Origin: Elephas maximus indicus
Lineage: Eukaryota; Chordata; Mammalia; Proboscidea; Elephantidae
Direction of reading: 5' to 3'
Length of the DNA: 64,000 nucleotides
Assembly: GCF_024166365.1 (NCBI RefSeq)
Contig: NC_064831.1
Location: forward strand, 50,035,768 to 50,099,767
The position numbers and the translations under genes are program-made. Of this stretch, positions 24,040 to 36,177 are shown piece after piece. Numbering within the stretch: the first letter of the stretch is position 1; each line of letters starts with the position of its first letter. Under the pieces are notes generated by a model that did no database searches, was not told where the DNA came from, and saw only the letters and a program-made list of their open reading frames with translations.

Positions 24040-24215
24040 ACGTGGTTGTTAGCTACCCTCGAGTCAGCCCGTGACTCATGGTCAACCCATGCATAATGGA
24101 ACAAAATGCTGCCTGGTCCTGCGCCATCCCCATGATCTCTTCTGATCCAGAAGTTTTCATCAGCTGGTTTTCTGAAGTAGATCCCCAGGTCTTTCTTCCT
24201 AGTCCGTTGTGTCTG
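24040..24215 (-). mobile_element. Short RTE-derived element, 5' and 3' ends joined
   Basis: Reverse copy. The left half matches the RTE 3' end (tgctgcctggtcctgcgcca), with a degenerate tail. The right half (tctgaagtagatccccaggt, ctttcttcctagtccg) resembles the RTE 5' region seen at 8213-8400. The large middle of the LINE is absent, so it is a deletion derivative or RTE-mobilised short element. Confidence 0.65.
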
Positions 24216-25072
24216 GAATAAGTAGCAAAATGAAAGATAAATACAGGTTTTAAACAATAGTTTATTCTTTATTTGATAAATTCCTATTTGAATCAGACTT
24301 CAATTTTATTTATTTTAAAGCCCAGTGATATCTATGTCAGTGTCTGGGGCCAAATTTGTCCAAAAGGTCCTTTTGCAGAGCTGTTCACTGTTATAATCCT
24401 CATGTTTAATGAAGTGGCAGGGTAGCCAAGTATTACAACAGGAGTTCAGATCATAACTGTATTACCACTATATTCAACTACCCTGCATTTTATATATTTT
24501 GAATTTTCCTTCTGTTATACAAATTCAATCCAGCAGTAGCCTGTACCATTGCTTTTTAAGGTCAGCATGATGTGGAACTTATAGTCAATGCTCCTTTAGA
24601 AAAAGGCACCATGGTACACAGCAACGGGGATTTACTACAGGTGGCCCCACCGAATGTAAGGCTGTGAATCAACCAATTCATCATCCCATAGGAATCCATT
24701 ACACTCGCAATAAACTGTTCTCCATCTTTGTAAACACCTCTTTACTTTAATTAATTAATTCAATGTATTAGGGTAGCCAGGAAACAAGCAATTAAGTTTT
24801 CAGTGAATGTTAAGCACGTCCACAGCATTGTACTATGTGCTATAAAATATACAAAATAGTAGAAAAAATGGCTTCCACCCAGAGGAAACATGTGATCAGG
24901 TTGGGAAGAGAAGACTTCTACATGAGACAACTTGAAAACTATATTAAAGAGAACATGATTTTGTGGTAAAACAACTCTGATGTTTTATTTTGCTTCTTCC
25001 CACCCAAATGAATATAGCTATTGTACAAAGACTACATCCTATCTTCTTGTTAATTTAAATACTCCTTATTTG
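24216..25072. other. Intergenic unique DNA
   Basis: AT-rich, no gene or repeat recognised. Confidence 0.45.
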
Positions 25073-25233
25073 AAGCCTTAGTGGTACAGAGGTTAAGCAT
25101 TTGGCTGCTAACCAAAAGGTCAGCAGATTGAATCCACCAGCCACTCTTTGGAAACCTTATGAGGCAGTTCTACTCTGTCTGATAGGGTTGCTATGAGCCG
25201 GAATCAACTCGACAGCAATGGGTTTGATTTAAC
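25073..25233 (+). repeat. AfroSINE
   Basis: Forward copy: head (gccttagtggtacagaggtt), B-box-like TTGAATCC and tail (ttgctatgagccggaatcaa). Confidence 0.93.
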
Positions 25234-26702
25234 GGATTTTATTCATTTTTTTAAGTTGATGCCAGTTTACTTATATATATACCAATGAAAAATATACCTG
25301 CCATGTGAACTAGAACACAGTCCTTGGAGACAGAACTACTTTGGAAGCTAACTTGTACTATAAGGTTGCTTGGGGAACATGGGCTCAGGCCGAGGGGAGT
25401 ATGTGGGTGATACAAATGTTTAAGGGCTCCAATCATGGCAGTCCTTCCCGACCCTTCTCTGTGGATGGTTCATCTAATCTTACACAATCAAAGAAAATCT
25501 CCACTCATGAAGTGGCACCCACCCTCCCAGCCTGAGTGGGCATATCTAAACAGCCAAGCTTTGTACCTTCACACTTCACTATAACTTTGTTAGCCATAGA
25601 TTAGCATTCTAGGTTAAAGCAGGTGCTTTCAGGGCCTCACCTATGAATCAAGTATCTCATCTAAAACACAGGCCTCAGAAAGCAGCGTATTTTCTGGTAA
25701 CAATACCATCCAGAAACAGTATTTTTAGAAGTCTTTCCATTGCAGACCTAAGCTAACTTTACACCTGCTTGTTGACAAGCTGATTTAGCCCACATGGTGG
25801 AGAGCAATGCGTGCTCCTCCAGAACGTGGCATTATTTATTGACTATCTGCCTCGCTCACATCTGTGTCACGTGGAAGCTCACCAATGGTTTACAAGACCA
25901 TCAGTTTTAAATAACACCATCCATCACAAAGTGGAAAGGAGTGATCAACATTTCCTCAACTGCAATGCATTATATGAAGGTCAGCAAGTAGGAGTCATGG
26001 TTGGCGATGCAATTGCTGGCCTCAGGTAGCAAATCCATCCTTGCAGCTGCTCTGATCCATATGGGTTCAATGAACTGCAGAGAGTGCAGACCTCTTCTCA
26101 TTGGGAGTATCTGCTGCAACTCTTTCATCCAAAGCCCGTCATAAAACAACTGTAAGGTAAGCTGACAACCATTTATCTAAACTTCATCTGGTGGCCAGCT
26201 TCTGACAAAGAGGAAAACAAGCACATTAGTGAGCACACAGATGTGATTGGGGAACGAAGGTGTTCTTATCATGGAAAAACCAAGGATGTAAAATGTGAGA
26301 AAAAATAACAATAATGTAGTCGTTAAGCCAAAGCCAGATGGAAAGCCACGGGTGCAATTTTTTTGCTAAGCAAAATCCAGGGCTGTCTCCGGTAGCCCTG
26401 ATGTTCAATTTCTTGCAACACACAGCTATTACGATGATAGTCTACACACTTTCAGCTATCAAAATCAAGTTTCTCACTTTAATTTCTAGAGTCTCAAAAT
26501 AGATTTGAAAATAGTAAGAAGTGCCTTTTCTTCTTGCATCTTGGGCCCCAATTTTTACTTGGTCCAGACCAATAGATCTCTGAGCCCAAGAATTACCGCC
26601 CATGTAAAAACCTAAAATACAAGATGATGTGTAAAAAGACCCAGCACATTCCCTTATATTTCTGATCTGTAAAATAGGGATTACTTAAAAAAATTGTACT
26701 CC
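25234..26702. other. Intergenic unique DNA
   Basis: About 1.5 kb without a recognisable repeat or gene. Open frames are under 75 codons and motif-free. Confidence 0.45.
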
Positions 26703-26937
26703 GCTTAACAGGGTGGTCCTCAGCTGGGGGTGATGCCCCACACACACAACCACTGGACATTTTTCAACGTCTGGAGCCATTTTTGGTTGTCACAAATGGG
26801 AGTAGGGGAAGTGCTGCTGGAGTCTAGTGGATAGAGGCCAGGGAGGCTGCTAAACACCCTACAATATACAGGACAACCCCAAACAAAGAATTATCTGGTC
26901 CAAAATGTCAACAGGTTGAGAAATCCTGCCTGAACAT
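26703..26937 (+). mobile_element. MER20 (hAT-Charlie) DNA transposon fossil
   Basis: Matches MER20 along most of its length: 'gtggtcctcagctgggggtg', 'ctggagccatttttggttgt', 'agtctagtggatagaggcca', 'ctacaatatacaggacaacc' and the terminal 'ggttgagaaatcctgcc'. Non-autonomous, no coding capacity. Confidence 0.9.
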
Positions 26938-26971
26938 CATGAGGTTGCTGTAGAGATGGAGATGTTGCTGG

Positions 26972-27136
26972 AGACACTAGTGAAAGACGGTGCAGAGGTC
27001 AAGAGCTTGGCTGCTAACTAAAGGTCTGCAGTTCTAATTCACCAGCCACTCCATGGAAACCTACGGGGCAGTTCTACTCTGTCCTATAGGGTCTCTGTGA
27101 GTCAGAATTGACTCAACGGCAATGAGTTTTTGGTTA
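26972..27136 (+). repeat. AfroSINE
   Basis: Forward copy with weak head (agtgaaagacggtgcagagg) and clear tail (gtctctgtgagtcagaattg). Confidence 0.9.
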
Positions 27137-27602
27137 ATCTGGTTTCTTCAACTTAATATTTCATTATATTATTTACTTTTTTTGAACATTCAGAATATTA
27201 TATCCATTAAAAAGAAACAAAGAAAATTACCTACTCCTGTGCCCCTGTTTAAAAAAAAAAATTAAAGACTATAGTTTGAAAAAATGCCAAATTGTTAATC
27301 TCCTCAGGGCAAGCACAGAACTCAATCTTGCCCTATACTTTCTGGGGACCACGAAAGTGAAATTCCAGAGAACAGGTAACCACTCTTCAGTAAATCTCTA
27401 CCCCTAAGGCGCTCTATCAATACATAATACATAATCTTATCTAGATGTTAAGATTCCTAAAAATGGTTATTGGTTAAATGATCAATGATAGAAGAACGGT
27501 TAATTAAAACGTGGCACATTCACTCAAAGGAATATCAATAGCTATTTAAAATAATGGTTACAAAGACTATGAAGTAACATAGAAAATACTTATACACTAA
27601 CT
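27137..27602. other. Intergenic DNA with possible L1 3' debris
   Basis: The part at 27470-27600 resembles a decayed L1 ORF2 end (ggttaattaaaacgtggcac, caaaggaatatcaatagc). The rest is not recognised. Confidence 0.45.
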
Positions 27603-27765
27603 GTAGCCTTGGTGAGGAAGTGGTTAAGAGTTCAGGCTGGTAACCAAGAGGTTGGCAGTTCGAATCCACCAGCTGCTCGTTGGAAACCCTATGCAGCAGT
27701 TCTACTCTGTCCTATAGGGTCGCTATGAGTTGGAATCAACTCATCAGCAATGGGTTTGGATTTTG
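27603..27765 (+). repeat. AfroSINE
   Basis: Forward copy: head (gccttggtgaggaagtggtt), B-box GTTCGAATCC and tail (gtcgctatgagttggaatca). Confidence 0.93.
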
Positions 27766-28153
27766 GCTTAATAATAATGATAACGTATCTTAGTTTGTAG
27801 CTCATCCTTATTTCAAAATACAAATTAAGCTCTCACTGATGAATCATAAAATAAGCGTGAAGGGCCAATGCGTGCCAAGGGAAAAAAAATGTTCATTGAA
27901 AGGTTTAAACCTAAAATTGTGACGCAGAGACTGCAGTAATAGCATCACTAAAAGCTTGGAAGTTGGCCTTGGTCACAAAGATCACATTGCTGTCTCCATG
28001 CTGAATGCTGGCAGATCACCCATCTGCCCTGGGTATGAGCAGATCAGCTGCAAGGCTGGTGGATGGTCTCTGGAGCCAGGTCCAGGTGCTGGATTCATCT
28101 CTACTAGGCTGGGCAAGCAGAGTGTAAAATACAAGCTGTTGCTGGCTCTTGAG
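27766..28153. other. Intergenic unique DNA
   Basis: Nothing recognised. The 119-codon frame at 27956-28315 runs into the adjacent SINE and is not a gene. Confidence 0.45.
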
Positions 28154-28354
28154 AAGAAAAACCTGTTGCCATCAATTCTGACTCATAGTGACTCTACAGG
28201 ATGGGATAGAATTGCCCCATTGGGTTTCAAGGACTGTAAATGGTTCCAGAAGCAGATTGCCACATCTTTCTCCCAAGGAGCAACTGGTGGTTTCCACTGC
28301 CAACCTTTAGGTTAGCAGCCAAGTGTGCTTAACCACTGCACCACCAGGGCTCCT
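28154..28354 (-). repeat. AfroSINE, long form
   Basis: Reverse copy: tail (catcaattctgactcatagt), middle module (gattgccacatctttctccc) and head (ccactgcaccaccagggctc). Confidence 0.93.
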
Positions 28355-28711
28355 TCAAATGAGTTATGGTATTGGCAAACAATATTGAATATACCATGGA
28401 CTTCCAGAAGATTGAACAAATCTGTCTTACAAGAAGTACAGCCAGAATCCTCCTTAGAAGTGAGGATGGCAAGACTCATACACTTTGGACACATTATCAG
28501 GAGGGACCAGTCCCTGGAGAAGGACATCATGCCTGGTAAAGTAAAGGGTCATCGAAAAACAGGAAGGCCTTCAATGAAATGGATTGACATAGTGGATCCA
28601 ACAATGGGTTCGAATATAGCAATGATTATGAGATGGCACGAGACTGGGCAGTGTTCCATTCTTTTGTACGTGGTGTAGCTATGAATCAGGACCGACTCCA
28701 CGGCACCTAAG
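28355..28711 (+). mobile_element. RTE LINE 3' end fragment
   Basis: About 350 bp of the RTE 3' end. Its broken frame encodes residues near SVLQEVQPESSLEVRMARL and FGHIIRRDQSLEKDIMPGK, which also occur in the copy at 46213-48512. It ends with the shared tail (ccgactccacggcacctaag). 5' truncated and inactive. Confidence 0.92.
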
Positions 28712-29620
28712 TTGAAGGGTGTCCCATAAAGGGATCTCTTAGGATAAACAATGGTGATGAAGTATCACTAGCGAAGTCACACTGGGGTAGATGTTAGGGG
28801 TTATTAGGAAAAGTAACTGGCAGAAAGGAATGTGTCAGAGGAGGATAAAAAGTAAAAATCTGAGTGATCTCTAAACCACCTTCCCTTGATAGCGGATCAC
28901 AGCTCAGCCAGTTTGCTCTCAGATTTACTCCTTGTCCCTCCCTGCTCTGCTCGGTATTGCAGGGTAGTGAGGGCTGTTTTCCTATGCTCTCAAGTCAGGG
29001 CTCTGCAGGGTTTGGCCAATGAGAGATTGGAGGGCAGAGGGAAGGAAGAAGCCAAAGTATTTCTCCCCTCCTTCTCTGTCTCTAGTGCATTCCTGGCAAA
29101 GGCTGCATCATCTCCTCAGCTTCCAGGCCTGTCACACTGGCCCTCTGTGGTTCCAGCCCCCATCAGGTGCTCCTAGCCCCGAGCTGTGGTTACGCCACTT
29201 CCCATCTTTCTCCCTCCAGCCTACAGGGTGTGGCTTCCTGCTGCTGCTTATCTTTGGGTTGCTTTCCCATCCTCTCTTTATCTTCTCAGATCTTCCAGCA
29301 CCTGAGTAACCAATCCCTTGCATTAAATTCTGATTTAAATAGTCAGACCTCCCTGCCTCTCCAGCTGAATCTTCAATGATACTTTTCAGGGTGGAAGGTG
29401 AGGCACAGCTGTGGTGACATCTGGAATACACACAACTACATAGGTGTAACAAGGGTATGGCCACAAAAGGATGCAGAGACAGCTGATACTCACATATCCA
29501 ACAAATATTTGTTGAGCACTGTTGTGTGTTGGCAGTTGTGCCAACTGGTGCGAACAAAAACAGGCACAGCCTCTAACCTCCTACAGATAGTAAGTACACA
29601 ACTATGAAATTATTACGTAA
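28712..29620. other. Intergenic DNA, possible unclassified old repeat
   Basis: The stretch 28871-29360 is pyrimidine- and GC-richer than its surroundings and ends in a 'cattaaattctgatt' segment, like some old LTRs. I cannot name the family. The overlapping opposite-strand frames at 28886-29557 have no motif. 29495-29530 may be L2 debris (caaatatttgttgagcactg). Confidence 0.4.
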
Positions 29621-32600
29621 TAGTGAGATGTGGTAATTAGGATACAAACCTTTTAAGAATTCTGGTAACTCAAACACAAGAAGGCAGCAGAAATCCTTCC
29701 ATCAAAATATGAGAGTTGATCTGAGGTTCAGCCTAATAATATTGGAGAGACAAGTTATAACTCTCCAAGTTGACGGTTCCTAATACGAATAACATTAAGT
29801 TGCTTTTCCAAACCCTAAAATAACAGCCAATCCAGCTATCATCTGCTCCTTAGAGTGATGCTTGGGGAGCAATGTATTTTAAACAAGATTCTTTTCCAGT
29901 TTAGAGTCATGTATCAGAGCCAAGAAAAAATAATGGGCCTTGAGCGAGAGGTTTCGTGGATAACCAAGTCATCTTATTAGCTAGCCAGTTACATAGGAAT
30001 ATTTATGTAGAGAAAGGCAGAGCGGTTCTAAGATTGGCCTGATGATCCAAGACATGAAATACATTCATTCTGGGAGCTGTTTGTGGGATATAGTTAAACA
30101 TAAATATAAGTAAAAAATTGTTCTTTAACCCTAAATGGTTGAGTTAACCGAAGAGCTTCAGAACCCAATCCTACTCATATACATTTGCAGAGCTCCCTAT
30201 GAAATCAACAGGCACTGCAAGTGTGCTGAACAGTAGTAAATTTACATATTTTTCCCATTTTTGGTTTGGAGTAATTTTTTTCCATAACAATAATAGAATA
30301 GAAGTTCATAGACTAGTCACTTTTTCCATCTAAGGTTGTTAACAATATTTTTCCCTAAATCCACAGTGGTTCCATTAAGGTTTCATCGCTGTTTCACATT
30401 TCAAGAGGGAAACCAAGGCACTCAAGAAGTGGATTTTCCCCAAATTATCTTATAAACCAGTGGCTTATTAAGGAATCTGCATGATGCCACCATTTCTGAA
30501 GACGCAAGAATGATCAAATTTCCTCAGTGTTAATATCACCTTTGGACTTAATCAGTACTTCTTCATTAAGACTTCCTTTTTAGATAAGTACACCAAATAG
30601 AATTCTAAGGAAAATGAAAATAAACTCCTTGCTGCGGCATAGTACTTCTAAAAATACAATTTCATTAAACACAAATAGTTAACATCAGTAGCTGGTTAGC
30701 AGTTGAATAATTACATTAAATATATTCACTGAGGTGAAGACTGTAAACAAAGAGATATTAAGTAATTTTTTTCACAAGCACCCTGCTGTGATACCAGCTG
30801 ATCAGGTTTAATAGCAACCAGCATTTCTTCTAATTTTGCAAGAAAGATGTGTTGGGGATAATTTCATCTTCCAGAGTAAGTGTAAATAATCTGTCCAGCA
30901 ACGTGCTTACAATGACACCACGTAGCATAACCACCAGCGATCAACTCAGAAATGTAATTTTTAGGACTGCAGTATTTGCAAATTAAAGGATTAATGTTAA
31001 CTTCAGTCAATAGAGAAAATAAACTTGATTAGCAGAATGCATTAATATCAAATCAGCTTTGCAGATAATGTGTCCCATGTTATATCCCAAAGTATCTGCC
31101 GGCCTCACTCCCTTTCTCAAGAAAACCCCAAAGGAAAACACTTTTCATTCTAATGGTATGATTTTAATATTCATCTGGTAAACAACTCAGTGTTTTTACA
31201 CGAAGGTAAAAATTCAGCTTGCTTTTTAAACAAATCCCCAAGGAACTGAGGAATTAGAAAATCTGGCTTGCTTTTTAATTGATAACAAAGAACACCAGAG
31301 GAACCATGGGCATCGTGACATCATGATTCTCTTTTTGTCATGGAATACACAGCTGTATGAAGGGAGAAGTCTGCAGCAATTCCCCTAACATGCGGATTCT
31401 GAAATGTATTTCCAATTGGCATAAATACAATAGACACAAAACAAAATGAAAAAAGGCCTATGAATTTTTAGAAGTTCAACTCTTTGTGTAGATGTTCAAT
31501 TATATTATTTTGATTATTAAAAGGAAAAAATGGGGTCAGAGAGGCATGAGTATTTCAACAGCCCAGATATGGTGAAAAGCTGCAAAATTTAAACATTTTT
31601 TTCAGACGTGAGAAAAAACGTCCAATACAGTATAATAAATAATCGAACCAGGCCTTCCTATAGGTGCTTTGCAATTTCATAATCAAGGTCATATCCTCTA
31701 CTGATGATACTATGCTTAGTTATCAGGATATAAAACACACAACAAATACAAATTTTATCAAGTTATAATAAATTTAAATATAGATAGAGATCTATGATAG
31801 TAAAATATAACAGGCATTTTTAGGAAAGCTTATTTCTATTCAAGGACAATGACATATACAAGGAAAGTTTGTCTTTTTGGCAAATGAGAGTAGAAGTAAT
31901 TGTTTTTGTAACCTACTTAACACATGAAAAGAAGGAAACATTTGAACGTATTTAGTGCAATATATTTCTAATTCCTCAAACTCCTGCCTCTTAAGTTAGT
32001 CTTCAAAGCTCTGCAAGACACAGAAACTCAAGTTATTACAAAGGATTATACTAATTCAAGAAAGAAAAATGACAAATATTTACAGCCTCTTTAGACAAAA
32101 CTATAAGAGAAAAAAATTGATTTTTACAAGGTACTAAATGTTCTCTGTTGAAGTAGACAGTACACATTCTGATACCAGCTGCCTATAGATATTTCTTATT
32201 CTCACTATGCACTGAATTTTGTACTGGTGAAGGACTCATCAACAACTTTCTATGAAGTCACTGATGGTTTGGCATTTTTTAATTTTTAAGTGATCAAATG
32301 CCCAAAATACCATATAAATTGCTATTGCTTATTAAAGCCCAACGGGTAGCTAGGAAGAAAAAAATAATTTTAGTAAGGGCTAAGTCAGCAAGAAGGCAGA
32401 GAATTTTCTGCCACAGATACTCTCAAGTATCCCAACACAGTATATTTCATTGCAATGATCTTTGTGTGTGTGATTTTTAAAGCAAGGTTTAGATTGCAAA
32501 AAGTAAGACCATGCAAGAAAAATAAAGCACTGCTATTCTCCCTGTTAGCCAAAAAAAAGATGATGAAAATTGAAGACTTTCAGTTTGTGTTCAATTTAAA

Positions 32601-33265
32601 GAGACTTTGTGACCCTTCAAAATAGAAGAAAACTAAGCCTTTTAACTACTGAGGAAAAGGGATATTTTCTGTCAGCAAAACTCTCCCTTTCCTTCACAAT
32701 AAATTTTATTCATAAAAGCTTGGGATAGAGTTCTGCTTTTTTTCCCATGAAGTATCAACTGCTGTGGGAATTGCCTTTCTACCATGAACAAATAGAAATC
32801 CAGCCACAACATATTTTAAAATTGTTTCAGGGAGAGGACTGTGATCCCTGAACAATGGACAACAAATGAGACACTCGCTATGATTGTCTAGGCACACTTA
32901 CCGCCTAGAAGTAGTTTTCAAGCCACAGAGGAGGAAAGAGAACCCAAACCAGGCCCAGCAGGGTCACTGAGGTGAGAAAACACAGACTGGAGTTTGGGAA
33001 GGCTGAGGTATCTAGAATTTGTAGGCTAGGGTACAGGAAATCTGCAGAGGGGGTCTCCATGAGCTGAGTATTGATCTACCCATGAGGCCAGGGAAATAAA
33101 CACTGGAAATCAATAAACAGGACAATTACTGGAGTTCACACAGAGTTAGGAATAGTTTGCTTTCCCACCAAGCACAGTAAAAACCTGGTAATACATAGCA
33201 CATTAGGTAGAGTTGTCTGAAGGGCCACATCTTAGTAGTGGAATAAAAATAGTCCTAGAGTAAAT
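29621..33265. other. 3.6 kb repeat-poor, AT-rich unique region
   Basis: No transposon fragment recognised in this long stretch, which stands out against the repeat-dense flanks. It contains an ATTTGCAAAT palindrome at 30974-30983 followed by TAAT-rich sequence to about 31070. No supported gene. The few short frames have no motif. Confidence 0.5.
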
Positions 33266-34160
33266 GCTGCTCTGAACCAGCCATAAAAAGCTTAAAATTA
33301 AGCCTCAAAAGGATCAAACTGATTGCAAATAATTCCATGCCAGAAAAAAAATACAACATTCTTTCAAGTGTCTTTCAGTACTTCATAACTTAAAACTAAT
33401 AATAAAATTATCATTCAATCAAAAATTACCTGATGTATAAAAAATAAGAATATGAGCCATAACCAGGAGAAAAATCAGCCAACAGAAACAGACCCAGAAA
33501 TGACAGATGATTAATCAGTCTACTAAAGCCATAAGGTGAGAGGAAGGATCCAAAAAGGACCCAAATGAAAAAAAAAAAGACCCAAATGAAGATTTTAGAC
33601 ACGAAAAATATATCAGAAATGAAAATATACTGGATGGGATTAACAGCAGATTAGACATTGCAGAAGAAACAGGAACTTAAAGACATGGCAATGGAAACAC
33701 GTCCAATATGAGGAAGGGAGAGAAAATGAAGACAGCAGCAGTGCGACCTGTGGGACAATATCAGCAAGCTAACATACTCATAATTAGAGTTCCGGAAGGA
33801 GAAGAGGGGAGGATATTTGGAGAATAAAGGCCAAAATTTTGTCCAATTTGATGAAAGCTCCAAGAAGCTCAGTGAACCTCAACCAGAATAAAGAAAAGCA
33901 TAACACAGCACATGATAATAAAATAACTGAAACCAGAAATAAAGAATCTTAAAAAGGAGCCAAAAACAACACAAAAAATGCACAAATTATAAAAGAAAAA
34001 CTTGATAAATTGACCTTTATCAATATTTAAAATGCTTGTTATTGAAAGACACTGTAAATAAAATTAAAAGGCAATCCAAAACATGTATCTAATACAGAAC
34101 TTTTATATAAAATACATAAAGAATGCTTATAACTCAAGAATGAGAAACAACCTGATTAAA
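33266..34160 (+). mobile_element. Old L1 ORF1-region fragment
   Basis: Decayed L1 5'/ORF1 sequence in sense. The words 'gacctgtgggacaatatcag' and 'aattagagttccggaaggag' correspond to the LWD-I and L-I-GVPE block seen intact in the young ORF1. Followed by ORF2-like debris to about 34160. Confidence 0.75.
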
Positions 34161-35139
34161 AGTAAATGAGCAAAGTAGCACACCTGGCACCCAGATCTTG
34201 TTTTCTAATACAGCTCTCCAATAAAAACAACCAGGGCTCCTTGTAGAGATGATTGATTCTAGGCCTGGGGTGGGAAACATAATAGATGAGCCTGGAGCAT
34301 CTTGGGGTGCCAGGAAGTAAGAAACTGCTTAAACAAACAACAAACGTAACAATTTTTTTTTTAAAAAAAACCACAATCATGGAGACATATCAAGGGACCC
34401 AACAGTCAACTTAAAGATCTTCTAATGGCCAGCGCTGGAACAACTTCAGCAACAACAACAATCAGTTAATCAATAAAGCATTATTAGGTTATAACCCAAA
34501 GTGTAAAATAAGTATTCATGAGTCCATATTATACAAATACAGGTAACCCCTGCTTTTCACAAGTTTGCTTTATGCCATTTCACTTTTATGAAAGACCTAC
34601 ATAAGTACTCGTTTCTGCTAACCAAAAGAAACCGGAGGAGGATTTTCACTTGTATGAAAAAAAGGCAAAAAGCAGAAATAGCATTCAGTGTTTGTTTTCC
34701 AGCGAGCCATTAAAGTGGCAGCATGTACCCCAAGCAGCGAGAGTGGCATCGCTAAGCTCCTTCCCCAGAAACTACACTCAGCATCTCAGCCTCAAGCAGC
34801 CATAGCTTTGAATTATGTCTGTGAAAATCTGTGCTTTATTTTGATTTACTTTGTACTTTCATAAGCAAGATGTTTCCTAAGGTATCAGAAAAGCCTAAGA
34901 GAGCTAATAAGGGTTTTTTGTGTTATTTGGTATGATTTGGTAGGTTATGTTTTGGGTCTGGGGACAATCAAAAATTTTCCCTTGTAAATTAATGGTAACT
35001 GCTTCTTCACTTTATGCCATTTCAGCTTATGAAATGTTTCATTGGAAAGCTCTACTTTCAGATATTGGGGAAAACCTCTAAATGATTGGATAAATAAATA
35101 AATGAAGGAGAAGAGACAAATCTCCCATGCAGAAGAATT
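34161..35139 (+). mobile_element. Old L1 3' UTR split by a Tigger-like element
   Basis: The segments 34380-34539 (atatcaagggacccaacagt, ggttataacccaaagtgtaa) and 35079-35139 (aaataaatgaaggagaagag) read as one old L1M-type 3' UTR. The intervening part is a separate DNA transposon. Confidence 0.6.
34540..35078. mobile_element. Tigger/pogo-like non-autonomous DNA transposon
   Basis: About 540 bp flanked by TA on both sides. It starts CAGGTAACCCC and ends GGGGAAAACCTC, giving imperfect terminal inverted repeats. The inner arms (tttatgccatttcacttttatg and tttatgccatttcagcttatg) are themselves related. TA target sites suggest Tc1/mariner-pogo type. No coding capacity. Confidence 0.6.
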
Positions 35140-35475
35140 TCAAATAATTTACGTACTCGGCCCTCAAGAAAATGGAGCCGTGAAATGTCAGTCACCAAAG
35201 ACAAGTGCTGTATGATCTCACTTACGTGAAATATCTAGAATAGGTAAATGTGTGGATCCCAAAGTCTATTAGTGGTTGCCTGGGGTGGGAGGGTAGAGGA
35301 AAGAGAGAATCAGTACTTGGGGGGCACTCAGTTTCTGTTAAGGGTAATGGCAAAATTTGGAAAAGGATAGTCGTAATGGTTGCACAACGTGAAGAATGTG
35401 ACTAATGCCATTGAATCATACACGTAAAAAATGTTGAAATGGCAAAAATTTTGTTATACATTAAAAAAATACCAT
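35140..35475 (+). mobile_element. Old L1 3' end fragment
   Basis: L1-type end: 'gctgtatgatctcacttacg', 'tagtggttgcctggggtggg', 'atgccattgaatcatacacg', ending in A-rich sequence. Confidence 0.7.
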
Positions 35476-35599
35476 AATAATAAAAAAATTTTTAAACAAA
35501 TAGAAACAGAAGATCGAGCATAATTCCCCACTCCTTAGTTGGACTGTACAGAGTGATTTCCTCACAAAGAGTACAGTATGGAGGGGGGAGAGTAACTTT

Positions 35600-36172
35600 A
35601 CAGTGGGGAGACTTGACAAACACTGCATTATCCAGGTGATCAACGTTAATGTCAACACTGATAAGTCATGTTGATAGTATGTACCCTTCATATAATGTCA
35701 TGAAATGTCACTTCACCTTTGTGGTCTTCTTCCCAAAAATGTGTAATCCCAGTCTAATCATAAGAAAAAATATCAGACAAATCCCAATAGAGGGATATTC
35801 TATAAAATACCTGACCAGTACTCCTCAAAATTGTCAAAGTCATCAAACACAAGGAAATTCTGAGAAACTGTCACATTCAAGAGGAGTCTAAGGAGACATG
35901 ACAACAAAACATAATGCGGTATCCTGAATGGCATCCTGGAATTGAAAAAGGACATTAGGTAAAAGCCAAGGAAACCTGAGTAAAGTAGAGACTTTAGTTA
36001 ATAATAATGTATCAATATTTGTTCCTTAATTATAACAAATGTACTACAATAATGTAGGATGTTAATAATAGGGGAAGCTTAGTATGGGGTATATGGGAAC
36101 TGTATGTACCATCTTTACAATTTTTCTGTAAACCTATAACTGTTTTAAAACTTAGAGTTTACTTTAAAAAAA
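35600..36172 (+). mobile_element. L1M-type 3' UTR fragment
   Basis: Well-preserved L1M 3' UTR words: 'aatacctgaccagtactcct', 'gaggagtctaaggagacatg', 'atcctgaatggcatcctgga', 'aataataatgtatcaatatt' and 'ggggtatatgggaactgtat', ending in poly(A) near 36162-36175. Confidence 0.85.
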
Positions 36173-36177
36173 AAAAA

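Noticed and set aside
29132..29557. 141-codon minus-strand frame
   Set aside because: Overlaps several opposite-strand frames in a probable old repeat. No motif.
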